NCBI GenBank assembly: GCA_002402825.1
Contig: DHGP01000028.1
Location: 73,067-137,066, forward strand
DNA from: Firmicutes bacterium UBA4795
GTDB lineage: Bacteria > Bacillota > Desulfotomaculia > Desulfotomaculales > Nap2-2B
Direction: 5' to 3'
Length of the DNA stretch: 64,000 bases
Positions 1 to 8,555 of the stretch are shown here, piece by piece. The notes beneath the pieces are model-generated. The model made no database searches, had not been told where the DNA came from, and saw only the letters and a list, made by a program, of their open reading frames with translations. The number at the start of each line of letters is the position of its first letter. Within the stretch, counting starts at the first letter, position 1. A program made the translations under genes and the position numbers.

Positions 1-399
1 ACTATCCTTAATAATTACTTCTTTACAGGGACCGTCCTTTACTACCTTGGGAAATAAGGAAGCTAAGTGCGCCAGCTGTGGCAAGGCCTTGAGCTTATCA
101 AAAAAGGTGACTGGTTGCCCGGTCCTTTGAAAAAGGTGAACTAATTTTGGGCCGATTTCATCAAGCGCGGCAACTTCCAGAGCTAGCTTTACCCGCTCTA
201 AAGAACCAAAAAGATTAGTTACCACCGGAATCTGGTAGCCTTTTACCTTTTCAAAAAAAAGGGCCGGGCCGCCAGCTTTACAAACCCGATAGGTGATTTC
301 CGTAATTTCCAGTTCTGCTTCCACTTCGGCGGTTATTCTTTTTAATAACCCTCTTTTTTCTAAAAGAGAGATAAAAGACCTTAAGTCCCGGTATGCCAT
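1..399 (-). CDS. ubiD: UbiD family decarboxylase, partial (3' end off the window)
   Basis: The reverse strand from 399 to the window edge reads as 133 open codons. They match the N-terminal part of UbiD-type prenylated-FMN decarboxylases: the start MAYRDLRSFISLLEKRG, then PALFFEKVKG and PVVTNLFGS. ATG at 399 follows an AGAGGTGAG ribosome site. UbiD enzymes remove the carboxylate from hydroxybenzoate-like or aromatic acids. Placed after menG and the prenyl-synthase gene, the likely job is the decarboxylation step of menaquinone synthesis (inference). The catalytic glutamates and the C-terminal half lie outside the window, so activity cannot be judged. Confidence 0.85.
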   Translation of the reverse strand, partial: MAYRDLRSFISLLEKRGLLKRITAEVEAELEITEITYRVCKAGGPALFFEKVKGYQIPVVTNLFGSLERVKLALEVAALDEIGPKLVHLFQRTGQPVTFFDKLKALPQLAHLASLFPKVVKDGPCKEVIIKDS

Positions 400-420
400 T
401 TGCTACTCACCTCTCATAGT

Positions 421-525
421 GGTCATCAGTCATCAGACGTCAGACGTCAGTCGTCAGGGAATAATTTTCCGGTAAGCTGGTACCCGACGTCCAACTACTG
501 ACGACTGACAACTGACGACTGATCC
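421..525. repeat. Short CAGTCGTCAG-type direct and inverted repeats
   Basis: Copies of CATCAG/GACGTCAG/GTCGTCAG run from 421 to 456, and their inverse, CTGACGACTGA-type units, lies at 498-522. The two blocks could fold on each other. The right block encodes the last residues of the menG reading frame, so the repeat has been absorbed into the 3' end of that gene. No spacers or leader are present, so this is not a CRISPR. Confidence 0.6.
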
Positions 526-1244
526 GGTACAGTTCCTACGTGTACAGTTACAATTCCCCCGGTAAGTTCATAATAAGCTACCCCAGTTAAGCCAACACCC
601 CTAAAAATATTACTAATTTCTTTTTGGTGGGGAAAATTTTTTAAAGAAGCAGGTAAATAACTATACGGTCCTTTTACACCGCTGACTAAATACCCTAAAA
701 CAGGTACTAAAAAATTAAAGTAAAAAAAGTAGGCCTGCTTAAAACCCACTTTATTTGGATGAGATAATTCCAGTGAAACCACTTTGCCGCCGGGCCTTAC
801 CACTCGTTTCATTTCCAGGATTGTTTGCCGCAAGTCAGGAACATTTCTTAAAGCAAAGCCAATGGTGGCACTGTCAAAGCAGGCTTTGGCAAAAGGCAAA
901 TTTAAAGCATTCCCTTGCACCAGCTCAATATTATTTTGATATGGAGTGCGGGCAATATTTTCTTTTGCTTTAGCCAGCATGGCGGCGCAAAAGTCCAGAC
1001 CTACTACCTTACCTGCTGGACCAACTATTTTGGCTTGTTCAATGGCCAGCATCCCCGTACCACAACCCACATCCAAGCCGCGTCCCCCAGGCAAAAGACC
1101 TGTTTTTTCAACCGTAAACCTGCGCCAGTATTTATCCTGTTTAAAACTTAAAGCGGCATTTAAAAAATCATATCGTGGGGCAATGGTTGAAAAAATATGG
1201 TGTACATATTCCTCTTTGGCATCAGACTGTTCTAAAGCTTGAAT
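495..1244 (-). CDS. menG: Demethylmenaquinone methyltransferase MenG/UbiE, apparent AUU start
   Basis: This is a SAM-dependent C-methyltransferase of the UbiE/MenG family, which methylates demethylmenaquinone. The SAM loop LDVGCGTG and downstream motifs are clear. The family N-terminus (EYVHHIFSTIAPRYDFLN) is encoded upstream of every ATG, GTG or TTG codon in frame. An in-frame TAG at 1245-1247 leaves ATT at 1242-1244 as the only sensible first codon, and GGAGG (1253-1257) lies 8 nt before it. The next usual start (TTG at 1094) would remove about 50 conserved residues. The last residues (roughly DQSSVVSRQ) derive from a local DNA repeat. The gene lies 20 bp after the prenyl-synthase gene and before ubiD, probably in one operon. 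Confidence 0.88.
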   Translation of the reverse strand: MQALEQSDAKEEYVHHIFSTIAPRYDFLNAALSFKQDKYWRRFTVEKTGLLPGGRGLDVGCGTGMLAIEQAKIVGPAGKVVGLDFCAAMLAKAKENIARTPYQNNIELVQGNALNLPFAKACFDSATIGFALRNVPDLRQTILEMKRVVRPGGKVVSLELSHPNKVGFKQAYFFYFNFLVPVLGYLVSGVKGPYSYLPASLKNFPHQKEISNIFRGVGLTGVAYYELTGGIVTVHVGTVPDQSSVVSRQ

Positions 1245-1264
1245 CTATAAATCCTCCGTTTCAT

Positions 1265-2014
1265 TTACCCCACCAAGCGCTGTTCAATTTTTGTTCCCTG
1301 GTTCATTAATAAATCAATTAAATCACTTAACGTATCCCGCGCTTTTTCCGGGGGCAAAAGGGCAAGGTCTTCTTTAGCTTTATTTAAATATTTGCATGTT
1401 TGTTCCTTTTCCCTTTGGTATTTTAAAAAACCAAAAGCCGTCCCTAACTTTAAACCAAATTTAGCTAATATATTTTCCTGGCCCACTGTTGCTCCGGCCA
1501 CGCGACCACCCAACCGGCAGGCGCATGCAACCAAGGCCCCGGACTCTTTTTGAATTGCTTCGGTAAAAAAACTTTGGCTCTTAAGAAGTAAGATGCTACC
1601 CAGGTTAATTTCGCCCATAACTTCGGCTAAAGGTTGAATATATGCCGTAAGATTAGCCCGGCAAAGCAATGCTAAATTTTGACAGTAAAAACTGTCGCCA
1701 ACTAAAATTGCGTATTGCTCCTTTTGGGGTGTCCTTTGCCTTTCCTTGTTTTCATTAATTTTTTGATGCAAGCATAAGCCTAAATAAATATACTGGATGG
1801 CACAGGCTAAAGTAATTACCTGCTCATTTATTTTTTCTTTAAACAAACGGGCGGCTAAAATAACACTTGCCGGGTGAATAACCGCGTGTATGGGAGGAAC
1901 ATTTAACCACTTATCAAGCAGAAAGCTTTTATCTACTCCTTTTAAAGATAACATTAGCATTTCTTCAACTTGCTTTATATCCTGCTGGATAGAAGAAAAA
2001 ACTTTTGTAATCAT
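1265..2014 (-). CDS. Polyprenyl-synthase-like protein, probable heptaprenyl diphosphate synthase component I
   Basis: This 249-residue mostly helical protein has the stretch YAILVGDSFYCQNLALL in place of the first catalytic DDxxD of prenyl synthases, and no second DDxxD is seen. That pattern fits the non-catalytic component I (HepS/GerCA type) that sets product length with a separate catalytic subunit. It is followed directly by menG and ubiD on the same strand, which supports a role in making the menaquinone side chain. The catalytic partner is not in this window. ATG at 2014 follows a GGGAGAC-type ribosome site. The family call is moderate because sequence in this group is weakly conserved. 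Confidence 0.65.
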   Translation of the reverse strand: MITKVFSSIQQDIKQVEEMLMLSLKGVDKSFLLDKWLNVPPIHAVIHPASVILAARLFKEKINEQVITLACAIQYIYLGLCLHQKINENKERQRTPQKEQYAILVGDSFYCQNLALLCRANLTAYIQPLAEVMGEINLGSILLLKSQSFFTEAIQKESGALVACACRLGGRVAGATVGQENILAKFGLKLGTAFGFLKYQREKEQTCKYLNKAKEDLALLPPEKARDTLSDLIDLLMNQGTKIEQRLVG

Positions 2015-2114
2015 TAGATTGCTTAAGTCTCCCTTTAACGCCTCGATTATTCTCGATTATTATTTTAATTCGTTAAAAAATAAACTTTTCCTCCTTGAGC
2101 CTTAAAAATTAGCC

Positions 2115-2162
2115 TTAAAAAAGCAATGAGCCTTGCTTCAATTGCGAGTTTCAGCAAGGCTC
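2115..2162 (-). terminator. Rho-independent terminator after speD
   Basis: A perfect 10-bp inverted repeat (GAGCCTTGCT at 2128-2137 and AGCAAGGCTC at 2153-2162) lies just downstream of speD. A T-run follows on the minus strand. A second T-run on the plus side means it could act in both directions. Confidence 0.7.
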
Positions 2163-2229
2163 CGCTACTTTTTTCGGACAGGCAAGATGCCTATCTTCCT
2201 TCTTAATTTGGTACTAATAAACATCCCCC

Positions 2230-2610
2230 CTATAGATTTACCACTACCTGCGGCATTGAGCAGGGCATAAGACCCCGTTTAAATTCTTTTGTCGTCATTT
2301 GTTTGGCAAAGAAACAATTCTTAAGGTGGTGACATGCTTTCCAGGGATCAACTTTTTTCCCGCAGGTAAATACATCAACCGCAGCGTAACCAAATTCCGG
2401 CCAGGTATGAATGGTTAAATGCGACTCAGAAATAACCACCACGCCACTAACTCCTTGGGGGCTGAACTTATGAAAGACACATTCCCTTACCTCAGCGCCA
2501 GCTGTTAAGGCAGCGTTAACCATGATTTCCTTTACCTTTGTTAAATCATCGAGCGTCTCCCAGGTGCAGCCGTAAAGTTCAGCCAAGACATGGAGGCCCA
2601 AGTGTTTCAT
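2230..2610 (-). CDS. speD: S-adenosylmethionine decarboxylase proenzyme
   Basis: The product is 126 residues, the usual size for the short prokaryotic AdoMet decarboxylase. It makes decarboxylated SAM, the aminopropyl donor for spermidine. The self-cleavage site is plain in ISESHLTIHTWPE: cleavage before the serine of ESH yields the pyruvoyl cofactor. The downstream Cys region (FTCGKK) carries the proton-donor cysteine of the family. It has its own promoter upstream (TTGACA-16-TAAAAT) and terminator downstream, so it is probably a single-gene transcript. No spermidine synthase is in the window. Confidence 0.95.
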   Translation of the reverse strand: MKHLGLHVLAELYGCTWETLDDLTKVKEIMVNAALTAGAEVRECVFHKFSPQGVSGVVVISESHLTIHTWPEFGYAAVDVFTCGKKVDPWKACHHLKNCFFAKQMTTKEFKRGLMPCSMPQVVVNL

Positions 2611-2707
2611 TCTAATTATCTTCCCCCTTTTTGGTCAAAAATTTGGGAATTAAACAAACCCGGTAAATAAAGTATTCACCAAGCCTGGCTAATTCCAATC
2701 AAATTAA

Positions 2708-2735
2708 ATTTTAACACAAGATTTTTGGTTGTCAA
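2708..2735 (-). promoter_or_regulatory. Sigma-A-type promoter for speD
   Basis: On the minus strand TTGACA (2730-2735) and TAAAAT (2708-2713) are separated by 16 nt. This leaves a leader of about 90 nt before the speD ATG. Confidence 0.6.
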
Positions 2736-2757
2736 ATAAATTTAACTAAAAAAGATT

Positions 2758-5031
2758 TTACTGTTCTTCTTGCAATATTAAATATACTAAGGGAGAATTA
2801 ATGAATATGCTGGTAGTTGCGGCGGCCACGATACCAGAGTCGTTAAAAATAAAAGCCGCAATACTGCCTACAATTATCCCTATAAAGCCTTGGTATAAAA
2901 AGGGGTATTTTAACTTAATCGAAGCCATTAGTCCAACCGGCCGGTAAAAAAGGATGGCCAGGGTAACTAAACTGGCCAGAAAAATCCGGCTCCAAATAGT
3001 ATATTTAATTAGTTTAATATTCATCGCTATTTTTCGGAAAATAACACTTTTAATTTCTACCCAGCCGCCCGTTAAAAACAGGCCGGCACTGCGGCCAAGG
3101 TGAGATTGCGTTTCTGGGGAACGGTAAAGGTCAAAAAGAAAAGCAAATAAAATTAACGCCGCCAGGCAAGTAGCCATAAAGGTCCCTGTTTTCCAGTTGA
3201 ATTTAAAGCCGGTTAAAATTAAAAAAGTAAACATAAAAGCCACCGTCGCGGCTATAGCGCCACCCAGGTTAGTTCCTAAATTGGGTGCAACCAGCGTAAA
3301 AATTGTTCCCAAAAATAACAGGCCGCTGATAATTAAAAACAGTTTTCGGAAGCGAAAAGTAGTCAGCATGGTAGTGGCACTTAAAATTACCGCCCCAATT
3401 AAAACCCCCATATACTCATTACCAATTCCGTAAAACCGCGCTCCCCCTATAGGGTCATAACTTAATAACGCTACTTTTTGTAACGGGGCACCACTTAAAG
3501 TGTCAACTAAAATTAAAATTACATTGGCTAAAGCTAGAAAAAGAAAAGGATTTAGTTTTAGCAGGTGGGCCAAAAACCAAATTAATCCAGTAATACAAAA
3601 CGTCAATCCAAAGAGCTCTATGATTAAAACAGTTATTGTTGGTTGGGGTAAAAGAGGAAGGATTAAAAAAACTAAGGGCACGGCTAAAACAGCAATAAGA
3701 AAAGGTTTTAATATTTCACCCATTCTCTTCTTGCGTCCAAAAATACAGTAAAGAGAAAGTATGAGTAAAATTAACTGATAAAAAATATAACCCCTTAAAA
3801 GCAGGGGGCGCGCGTCATAAGTAAGGATTAACTGCTGCTGCATTTTTTGTAAGTCTGGCAATTTCTTGCTTGTTTGGGACACTTGCATTGGTCGGCCAAT
3901 TATTTGCCACGGTATGGATAAGTTGTAATAATGAATAATAGTGGGGGCCAAATCAATATTTAAAACCAGCCCTGGGCGTCTGGTACTGGGTGAAGTCAAA
4001 AGCCCTGCCTTTACGCCTGCGCCGGTAACCAAAACAGGGGCAAGGTAATTCTTTATCTTTAAATTTTTTGTTGTCGATTCAGGCTCAACGGTAGGAGAGA
4101 TAATAAATAACAAATCATGCTGAAAATCTAGCCTTTTGATTAAGTGACCTAAGAAAGTATCTATGCGGCGTAAGGCTTGGTAACGTTGATTTTGCAAAAC
4201 ATTTGCCAGGGCCTTTGTCTCCACTTTCTTTAAACGGGATAAGTCACCAGTCTCAATAACGAAAAGGGAAGTATCAGGCGGTAAACGGTCAAAAGCTTGT
4301 AAAAGCTTGGAATAATCGGTTCTTAAACTATTTAAAAAGTCTTTATCTAGGGCTAGTAAATTAGTACTTACTTCACCATAATCCACCAGACCATTATTAT
4401 CCATAGCTATGGTAACCGCCTGCCGCCCCAAATCAGTTAAAGTATCTGCGTTTCCTAGAACGGCCGTCTTTAAGCCTGCCTCACGCAATACCGTACCTAA
4501 AATTCCTGGTAAGGCAGGGTAGGAAAGCTCGCTGTTTACCTGCTGAATCCTTGCAATTTCCAACTGGACCAGGGCTTTATCCGGGGGCATTTTTCCGGTA
4601 CGCTGACGGTATAAATCTTTAGCTAAAAGACCATTTACTTTTTCCCGTCCGTTAAAACCACCAGCCTGTGCGTTTGGCGCTAAAACTCGGGAACCCGCGC
4701 CGATAGTAGCGTAAGCGTTTTCAACGTTAATATTTTTGGCGGTATTGCCGTTCATTAAACCTAAAGCTCCCTGACGGGTAAGCTTGCTAAAGACAGGCAA
4801 GGTTTCTGGCTGTAAATCAGAAATACTTATTCCATCAACAACCACGATAACTATTTTACCAGGAGGTAACTTTGGGGCAATAGGACTAACTTTACCATTT
4901 TCGGTTAAAACAGCCTGCATGGCGGTTGAATAACAACCGGCCCAAGCGGAAAACAGGCTAGGCTTCCAGCCTGGCCAAATGGTAAAAATAAAAATAAAAA
5001 AAACTAAAATAATCCGGCCAAGAGCAGTCAT
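2758..5031 (-). CDS. Alkaline-phosphatase-superfamily-like domain fused to a multi-spanning membrane domain
   Basis: The 757-residue protein starts with a signal anchor (about residues 5-25). It continues with an alkaline-phosphatase/phosphoglyceromutase-like extracellular region (about 50-390) containing IVIVVVDGISISDLQ, AYATIGAGSRV and LAPTIIHYY, and ends with around ten hydrophobic segments (about 410-757). The first metal-binding Asp (VVDG) is visible. The usual DHG motif near the end of the domain is not: LFIISPTVEP stands there, so catalysis is uncertain. Its ATG overlaps the stop of the upstream glycosyltransferase by 4 bp (ATGA), which suggests translational coupling and a shared role in cell-envelope polymer assembly (inference). 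I do not recognise a named gene. Confidence 0.7.
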   Translation of the reverse strand: MTALGRIILVFFIFIFTIWPGWKPSLFSAWAGCYSTAMQAVLTENGKVSPIAPKLPPGKIVIVVVDGISISDLQPETLPVFSKLTRQGALGLMNGNTAKNINVENAYATIGAGSRVLAPNAQAGGFNGREKVNGLLAKDLYRQRTGKMPPDKALVQLEIARIQQVNSELSYPALPGILGTVLREAGLKTAVLGNADTLTDLGRQAVTIAMDNNGLVDYGEVSTNLLALDKDFLNSLRTDYSKLLQAFDRLPPDTSLFVIETGDLSRLKKVETKALANVLQNQRYQALRRIDTFLGHLIKRLDFQHDLLFIISPTVEPESTTKNLKIKNYLAPVLVTGAGVKAGLLTSPSTRRPGLVLNIDLAPTIIHYYNLSIPWQIIGRPMQVSQTSKKLPDLQKMQQQLILTYDARPLLLRGYIFYQLILLILSLYCIFGRKKRMGEILKPFLIAVLAVPLVFLILPLLPQPTITVLIIELFGLTFCITGLIWFLAHLLKLNPFLFLALANVILILVDTLSGAPLQKVALLSYDPIGGARFYGIGNEYMGVLIGAVILSATTMLTTFRFRKLFLIISGLLFLGTIFTLVAPNLGTNLGGAIAATVAFMFTFLILTGFKFNWKTGTFMATCLAALILFAFLFDLYRSPETQSHLGRSAGLFLTGGWVEIKSVIFRKIAMNIKLIKYTIWSRIFLASLVTLAILFYRPVGLMASIKLKYPFLYQGFIGIIVGSIAAFIFNDSGIVAAATTSIFINSPLVYLILQEEQ

Positions 5032-6236
5032 TTTTGTTTACGTCGGTCTTTTTTTACCGCGGCAAGCTCTACTACCGGAAAAAAACGTTTGGGAAACAAC
5101 TGTTTTCTGGCCAGAACATTTTCGTATTCATTTTCTACTTTTTGAACCATATTGTCTATGATAAAATTGTCTAATACAAATTTACGGCCCCTCCGACCTA
5201 TCAAGGCAGCTTTTTCCCGGTCAATCAACAAACTGGCTATTGCTTCGGCCAGCATTTTATAGTCTTTAGCCGGTATTAAAAGGCCGTTGTGAGTATCATA
5301 AATAATTTCTGGAATCCCACCTACCCTGGTGGCCACTACCGGACAACCAGCGGCCATTGCTTCCAGGATAATAAAGGGCAAACCTCCCTCTGTTAGGGAA
5401 GGTAAGGCTAAAACATCCACGGCCGAGAGTATCGCGGCTATATCCTGTCTTTCACCCGCAAAAACCAGGCGGTGTTGCAGACCTAAGGCAAGAGCTTCTG
5501 CTTCAAACTGCTGGCGGTAAGGACCATCGCCTACAATTATGAAATTTACTTGATGTTCCCCGGCTAGACTTGCAGCGGCTTTAAGGAAATAAGACACTCC
5601 TTTTTGGGGAATTAAGCGGGATATCATTCCTGCTACGCGGCCTAAGGGAGGTAAACCCAGGGAACGCAAAACAGCCTTTCGCTCCCAGATTTTCCGGAAG
5701 GGGTCGTAGTCAATTCCGTTGTAAACAGTCACCAGCTTGGCCGGATTAATTTTTTCCCGTTTAATTAATTCTTCGCGTAAAGCATCCGAAGCCGTGATCA
5801 CTTTATCTGTGTACCTGGCCAGTATGCGTTCGGCTAAAGCAAAAAATGATTTTTTCCAGGTAGGCCATTCATCCGAAATAACAAAATTGTGGGCAGTCAT
5901 AAAAACCACCGGTGTTTTTGCCAGGCGAGCGCCCAAGCGCCCTATCAGACCTGCTTTGGCTCCGTGGGCGTGCATAATGGTAATTTCATGTTCACGTAAA
6001 ATTGAAACAAGGCGGCAAATGGCAGTCCAATCATCAACCATTGACAATTCTCCGCCTAAGGGGATAGAGGTTACGGTAACACCAAGGGAAGATGCTTCTT
6101 GCTCCAATGTTCCGGGGGGACAGGCTAAAAATGGTTTAAACAGATCACGGTTCATCTTGGCTAATAAAGAAAGGACATGTTTTTTCATCCCTCCCGTTGC
6201 CGGACGAACTACATGCAAAACACGAAATTTATTCAC
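5028..6236 (-). CDS. Glycosyltransferase family 4
   Basis: This is a GT-B retaining glycosyltransferase of about 402 residues. The N-terminal domain has RPATGGMKKHVLSLLAK and HAHGAKAGLIGRL. The C-terminal donor-binding domain has VGDGPYRQQFE and the EX7E-like PSLTEGGLPFIILEAMAAG. It should transfer a sugar from a nucleotide donor to an envelope lipid or polymer acceptor, with the substrate unknown. I place the start at GTG 6236, 9 nt after AAGGGG, rather than at the TTG inside the ribosome site. It is the first gene of a pair with the phosphatase-like membrane protein. Confidence 0.87.
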   Translation of the reverse strand: MNKFRVLHVVRPATGGMKKHVLSLLAKMNRDLFKPFLACPPGTLEQEASSLGVTVTSIPLGGELSMVDDWTAICRLVSILREHEITIMHAHGAKAGLIGRLGARLAKTPVVFMTAHNFVISDEWPTWKKSFFALAERILARYTDKVITASDALREELIKREKINPAKLVTVYNGIDYDPFRKIWERKAVLRSLGLPPLGRVAGMISRLIPQKGVSYFLKAAASLAGEHQVNFIIVGDGPYRQQFEAEALALGLQHRLVFAGERQDIAAILSAVDVLALPSLTEGGLPFIILEAMAAGCPVVATRVGGIPEIIYDTHNGLLIPAKDYKMLAEAIASLLIDREKAALIGRRGRKFVLDNFIIDNMVQKVENEYENVLARKQLFPKRFFPVVELAAVKKDRRKQK

Positions 6237-6417
6237 CCTGACCAACCCCTTAACTTTTTTTTATTTGTTATTATATTTTAAATCTTATTCATTTTTATTT
6301 ATTCGCCATATTTTGCATTTTCCCTGCTAAAAATTAATAAAAAATCCTCCCTTGATTTTAAGCCAAGCTTTTTTCAAAAATATTCTACCTAATAAAGTAA
6401 AAAGTTATGCTTAATAA

Positions 6418-6462
6418 TAAAAAAACAGACTTACCTTTAATTTAAACGTAAGCCTGTTTTTT
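6418..6462 (-). terminator. Terminator after tRNA-Pro (bidirectional hairpin)
   Basis: Near-perfect arms around ACAGACTTAC and GTAAGCCTGT are flanked by A-runs and T-runs. The hairpin lies directly downstream of the minus-strand tRNA. Confidence 0.65.
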
Positions 6463-6467
6463 AAACC

Positions 6468-6545
6468 TGGTCGGAGCGACAGGACTTGAACCTGCGGCCT
6501 CTACCACCCCAAGGTAGCGCTCTAGCCAAACTGAGCTACGCCCCG
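6468..6545 (-). tRNA. tRNA-Pro (GGG anticodon)
   Basis: The minus strand folds as a full cloverleaf. The acceptor stem CGGGGCG pairs with CGCTCCG, the anticodon loop is TTGGGGT giving GGG, the T loop is TTCAAGT, and the 3' CCA is encoded. Confidence 0.95.
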
Positions 6546-6608
6546 TTCAAAAAAATAATATTCCAAAAGAAGATAAAAGTCAAGTGGGCCTTAAAAAATT
6601 TTAAAAGC

Positions 6609-6636
6609 ACCTTCTAATTAGCTGCTTCATAGGATA
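6609..6636 (+). promoter_or_regulatory. Candidate sigma-K-type promoter upstream of sigK
   Basis: The sequence CATAGGATA (6628-6636) fits the sigma-K -10 consensus CATAnnnTA. An AC dinucleotide (6609-6610) sits 17 nt upstream, as in the sigma-K -35. Transcription would start near 6644, just ahead of the ribosome site, which fits autoregulation of sigK. Confidence 0.5.
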
Positions 6637-6668
6637 TATTAGCCACTTTTGCAAAAGGGGGATTGTTC

Positions 6669-7382
6669 ATGTTACCTGCTCTTTGGGCTTTAGTTACCTT
6701 GTCGCTTGTTAACGGAATAGCGATGCTTTTTTCTTACATTACCAGTAACAGCTTTCCCCAACCTTTAACGGAAGAGGAGGAAGCTAAATATTTAAAAAAA
6801 ATGTTTGCCGGAGACGAATCGGCCCGTCAAATACTTATCGAACATAATCTTCGTTTAGTAGCTCACATTATAAAAAAATTTGATCATACGGGCGGAGAGT
6901 TTGATGATTTAGTTTCCATTGGTACCATTGGTCTTATTAAAGCTTTGAACACTTATAACCCAAACAAAGCTACCCGCTTGGCCACTTACGCCTCAAGATG
7001 TATTGAAAATGAAATTTTAATGCACTTAAGGGCCCGTAAAAAAATAAGAGCGGAGGTATCGCTTTACGACCCTTTAGGCAAAGATAAAGAAGGTAACGAG
7101 GTTAGTTTTATTGACGTCCTGGGTACCGACCCGGAAATGATTACCGATACGGTAGCCAATCATATTAACCTGGCCCAGCTCCGGCAGCGGTTGGAGAAAT
7201 TACCGGTCCAGGAAAGAAAGGTTATTACCTTGCGTTTTGGTTTAATTAACGGTACTTGTTATACGCAACGGGAAGTGGCTAAAAGCTTGGGTATCTCCCG
7301 TTCCTATGTCTCCCGTATTGAAAAAAGGGCGTTAAATAAGCTTACTAAAGAGCTTAACCTGGGAGGTTATACGGCTTCTTGA
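6669..7382 (+). CDS. sigK: RNA polymerase sporulation sigma factor SigK
   Basis: The 237-residue product has region 2 (LVAHIIKKF, DLVSIGTIGLIKAL, RLATYASRCIENEI) and region 4 (QRLEKLPVQERKVITLRFGL, then an HTH REVAKSLGISRSYVSRIE). It directs late mother-cell transcription during sporulation. A hydrophobic N-terminal stretch (about residues 3-25) fits the membrane-bound pro-sequence that is removed on activation. ATG 6669 is 7 nt after GGGGG and is preferred over TTG 6663. The gene is continuous, with no skin-type insertion. It marks the organism as an endospore former. Confidence 0.93.
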   Translation: MLPALWALVTLSLVNGIAMLFSYITSNSFPQPLTEEEEAKYLKKMFAGDESARQILIEHNLRLVAHIIKKFDHTGGEFDDLVSIGTIGLIKALNTYNPNKATRLATYASRCIENEILMHLRARKKIRAEVSLYDPLGKDKEGNEVSFIDVLGTDPEMITDTVANHINLAQLRQRLEKLPVQERKVITLRFGLINGTCYTQREVAKSLGISRSYVSRIEKRALNKLTKELNLGGYTAS

Positions 7383-7403
7383 AGATCCTTAATCCAAGCG
7401 TGA

Positions 7404-8330
7404 TTACGTTATTAGTCCCGATTTGGCAAAACTATAATAGTCCTCTTTGTTTTTGCCAATAATTATATGGTCAAGTACTTTTATACCGACCAGGTTACAA
7501 GCTTGAACTACCCGGTTGGTTATTTTTATATCTTCAGACGAGGGCCCGGCATCTCCTGAAGGATGGTTGTGAACTAGAATAATTGATGAAGCTGTTTTTA
7601 ACGTAGCCTCCTTTATAATTTCTTTGGGGTCAACTATGCTGGCGTTAACGCTTCCCTTGCTTAATTCTACGTTATGAATGGGCTTATTCTTCACGTCTAA
7701 AAGAATAACATTGAAAAATTCCTTTTTTGCGTCTCTAAGGTAAGGTCCGTAATACTCGGACACGTAGCCTATAACATCAGCCGCGTTTTTAATTCTTTTT
7801 TGTTTTTCTGCGTTTTCTTTGTAAAGCCTCTTGCCGAGCTCCATGGCGGCTTTAATTTGGACCGCCTTGGCCTGTCCTATCCCGTCAATTTTGCAGATTT
7901 CAAGAACCGGCGCGGCGTCTATTTCTCTTAGGGTCCCAAACCGGTTTAGTAATCTTTTAGACAGTTCCTCGGCATTAGCTCCTTCTTTCCCCGTACGCAA
8001 GATTATAGCCAGAATTTTTGATAACGGGAGAGACGCTGGACCGAATTTTAACAGCATTTCCCGGGGCCTTTCTTCCTTTACCCATTCCTTTATAGGATGG
8101 GTCTCTTTACGGGCTAACACGCCCTCTCTAACTTCTCTTCTTACTTTTTCACATTCTTCAGCTGTTTTAAGATTTAGCCGGGCAATTATCTCTTTAGTTT
8201 TATCTTCGGTTAGCAATCCCCTTTTTGAACCTTTTAGAAAAACCTTTCCTTTCTTGCTCCACATAGGGTAAATAGTATTGTTTACCAGAAAATCAAGCAG
8301 TTCTTTTTTTGATTCGCCATTTGAGTTCAT
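7404..8330 (-). CDS. radC: RadC/UPF0758 family JAB-domain protein with N-terminal extension
   Basis: The C-terminal JAMM domain carries VHNHPSGDAGPSSEDI, the metal-binding HxHPSGxxxPSxxD motif. A UPF0758 helix-hairpin-helix region precedes it (ICKIDGIGQAKAVQIKAA). At 308 residues it is about 80 longer than typical RadC. The extra N-terminal part (about residues 1-85) is charged and helical and shows no motif I know. The cellular role of RadC is unsettled despite the DNA-repair name. It is convergent with sigK and a short gap separates them. Confidence 0.88.
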   Translation of the reverse strand: MNSNGESKKELLDFLVNNTIYPMWSKKGKVFLKGSKRGLLTEDKTKEIIARLNLKTAEECEKVRREVREGVLARKETHPIKEWVKEERPREMLLKFGPASLPLSKILAIILRTGKEGANAEELSKRLLNRFGTLREIDAAPVLEICKIDGIGQAKAVQIKAAMELGKRLYKENAEKQKRIKNAADVIGYVSEYYGPYLRDAKKEFFNVILLDVKNKPIHNVELSKGSVNASIVDPKEIIKEATLKTASSIILVHNHPSGDAGPSSEDIKITNRVVQACNLVGIKVLDHIIIGKNKEDYYSFAKSGLIT

Positions 8331-8442
8331 AAAGTAAAAAATCTCCTTTTGGCTTTCTGTGGATAAATAATTTTATCACGTCCTGGGGGAGCATACAATT
8401 TTGATTTTTTAAGTCTTGTCTATTCCAGGAAAAAAGTTAATG

Positions 8443-8471
8443 TTGACAAAAACGGAAATACTTTTTATATT
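8443..8471 (+). promoter_or_regulatory. Sigma-A promoter for greA
   Basis: TTGACA (8443-8448), a 17-nt spacer and TATATT (8466-8471) form a near-consensus promoter. The mRNA leader before greA would be about 120 nt. Confidence 0.75.
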
Positions 8472-8555
8472 TATAAAACAGAATTTCAATTACGCAAAAA
8501 AATTTATATTTTTTAATATAGAATATTTTTTGGGAGATAAAAATAAAGTATAGAT

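Noticed and set aside
421..525. Possible CRISPR array
   Set aside because: The units are very short, occur in both orientations and have no regular spacers. No cas genes are present.
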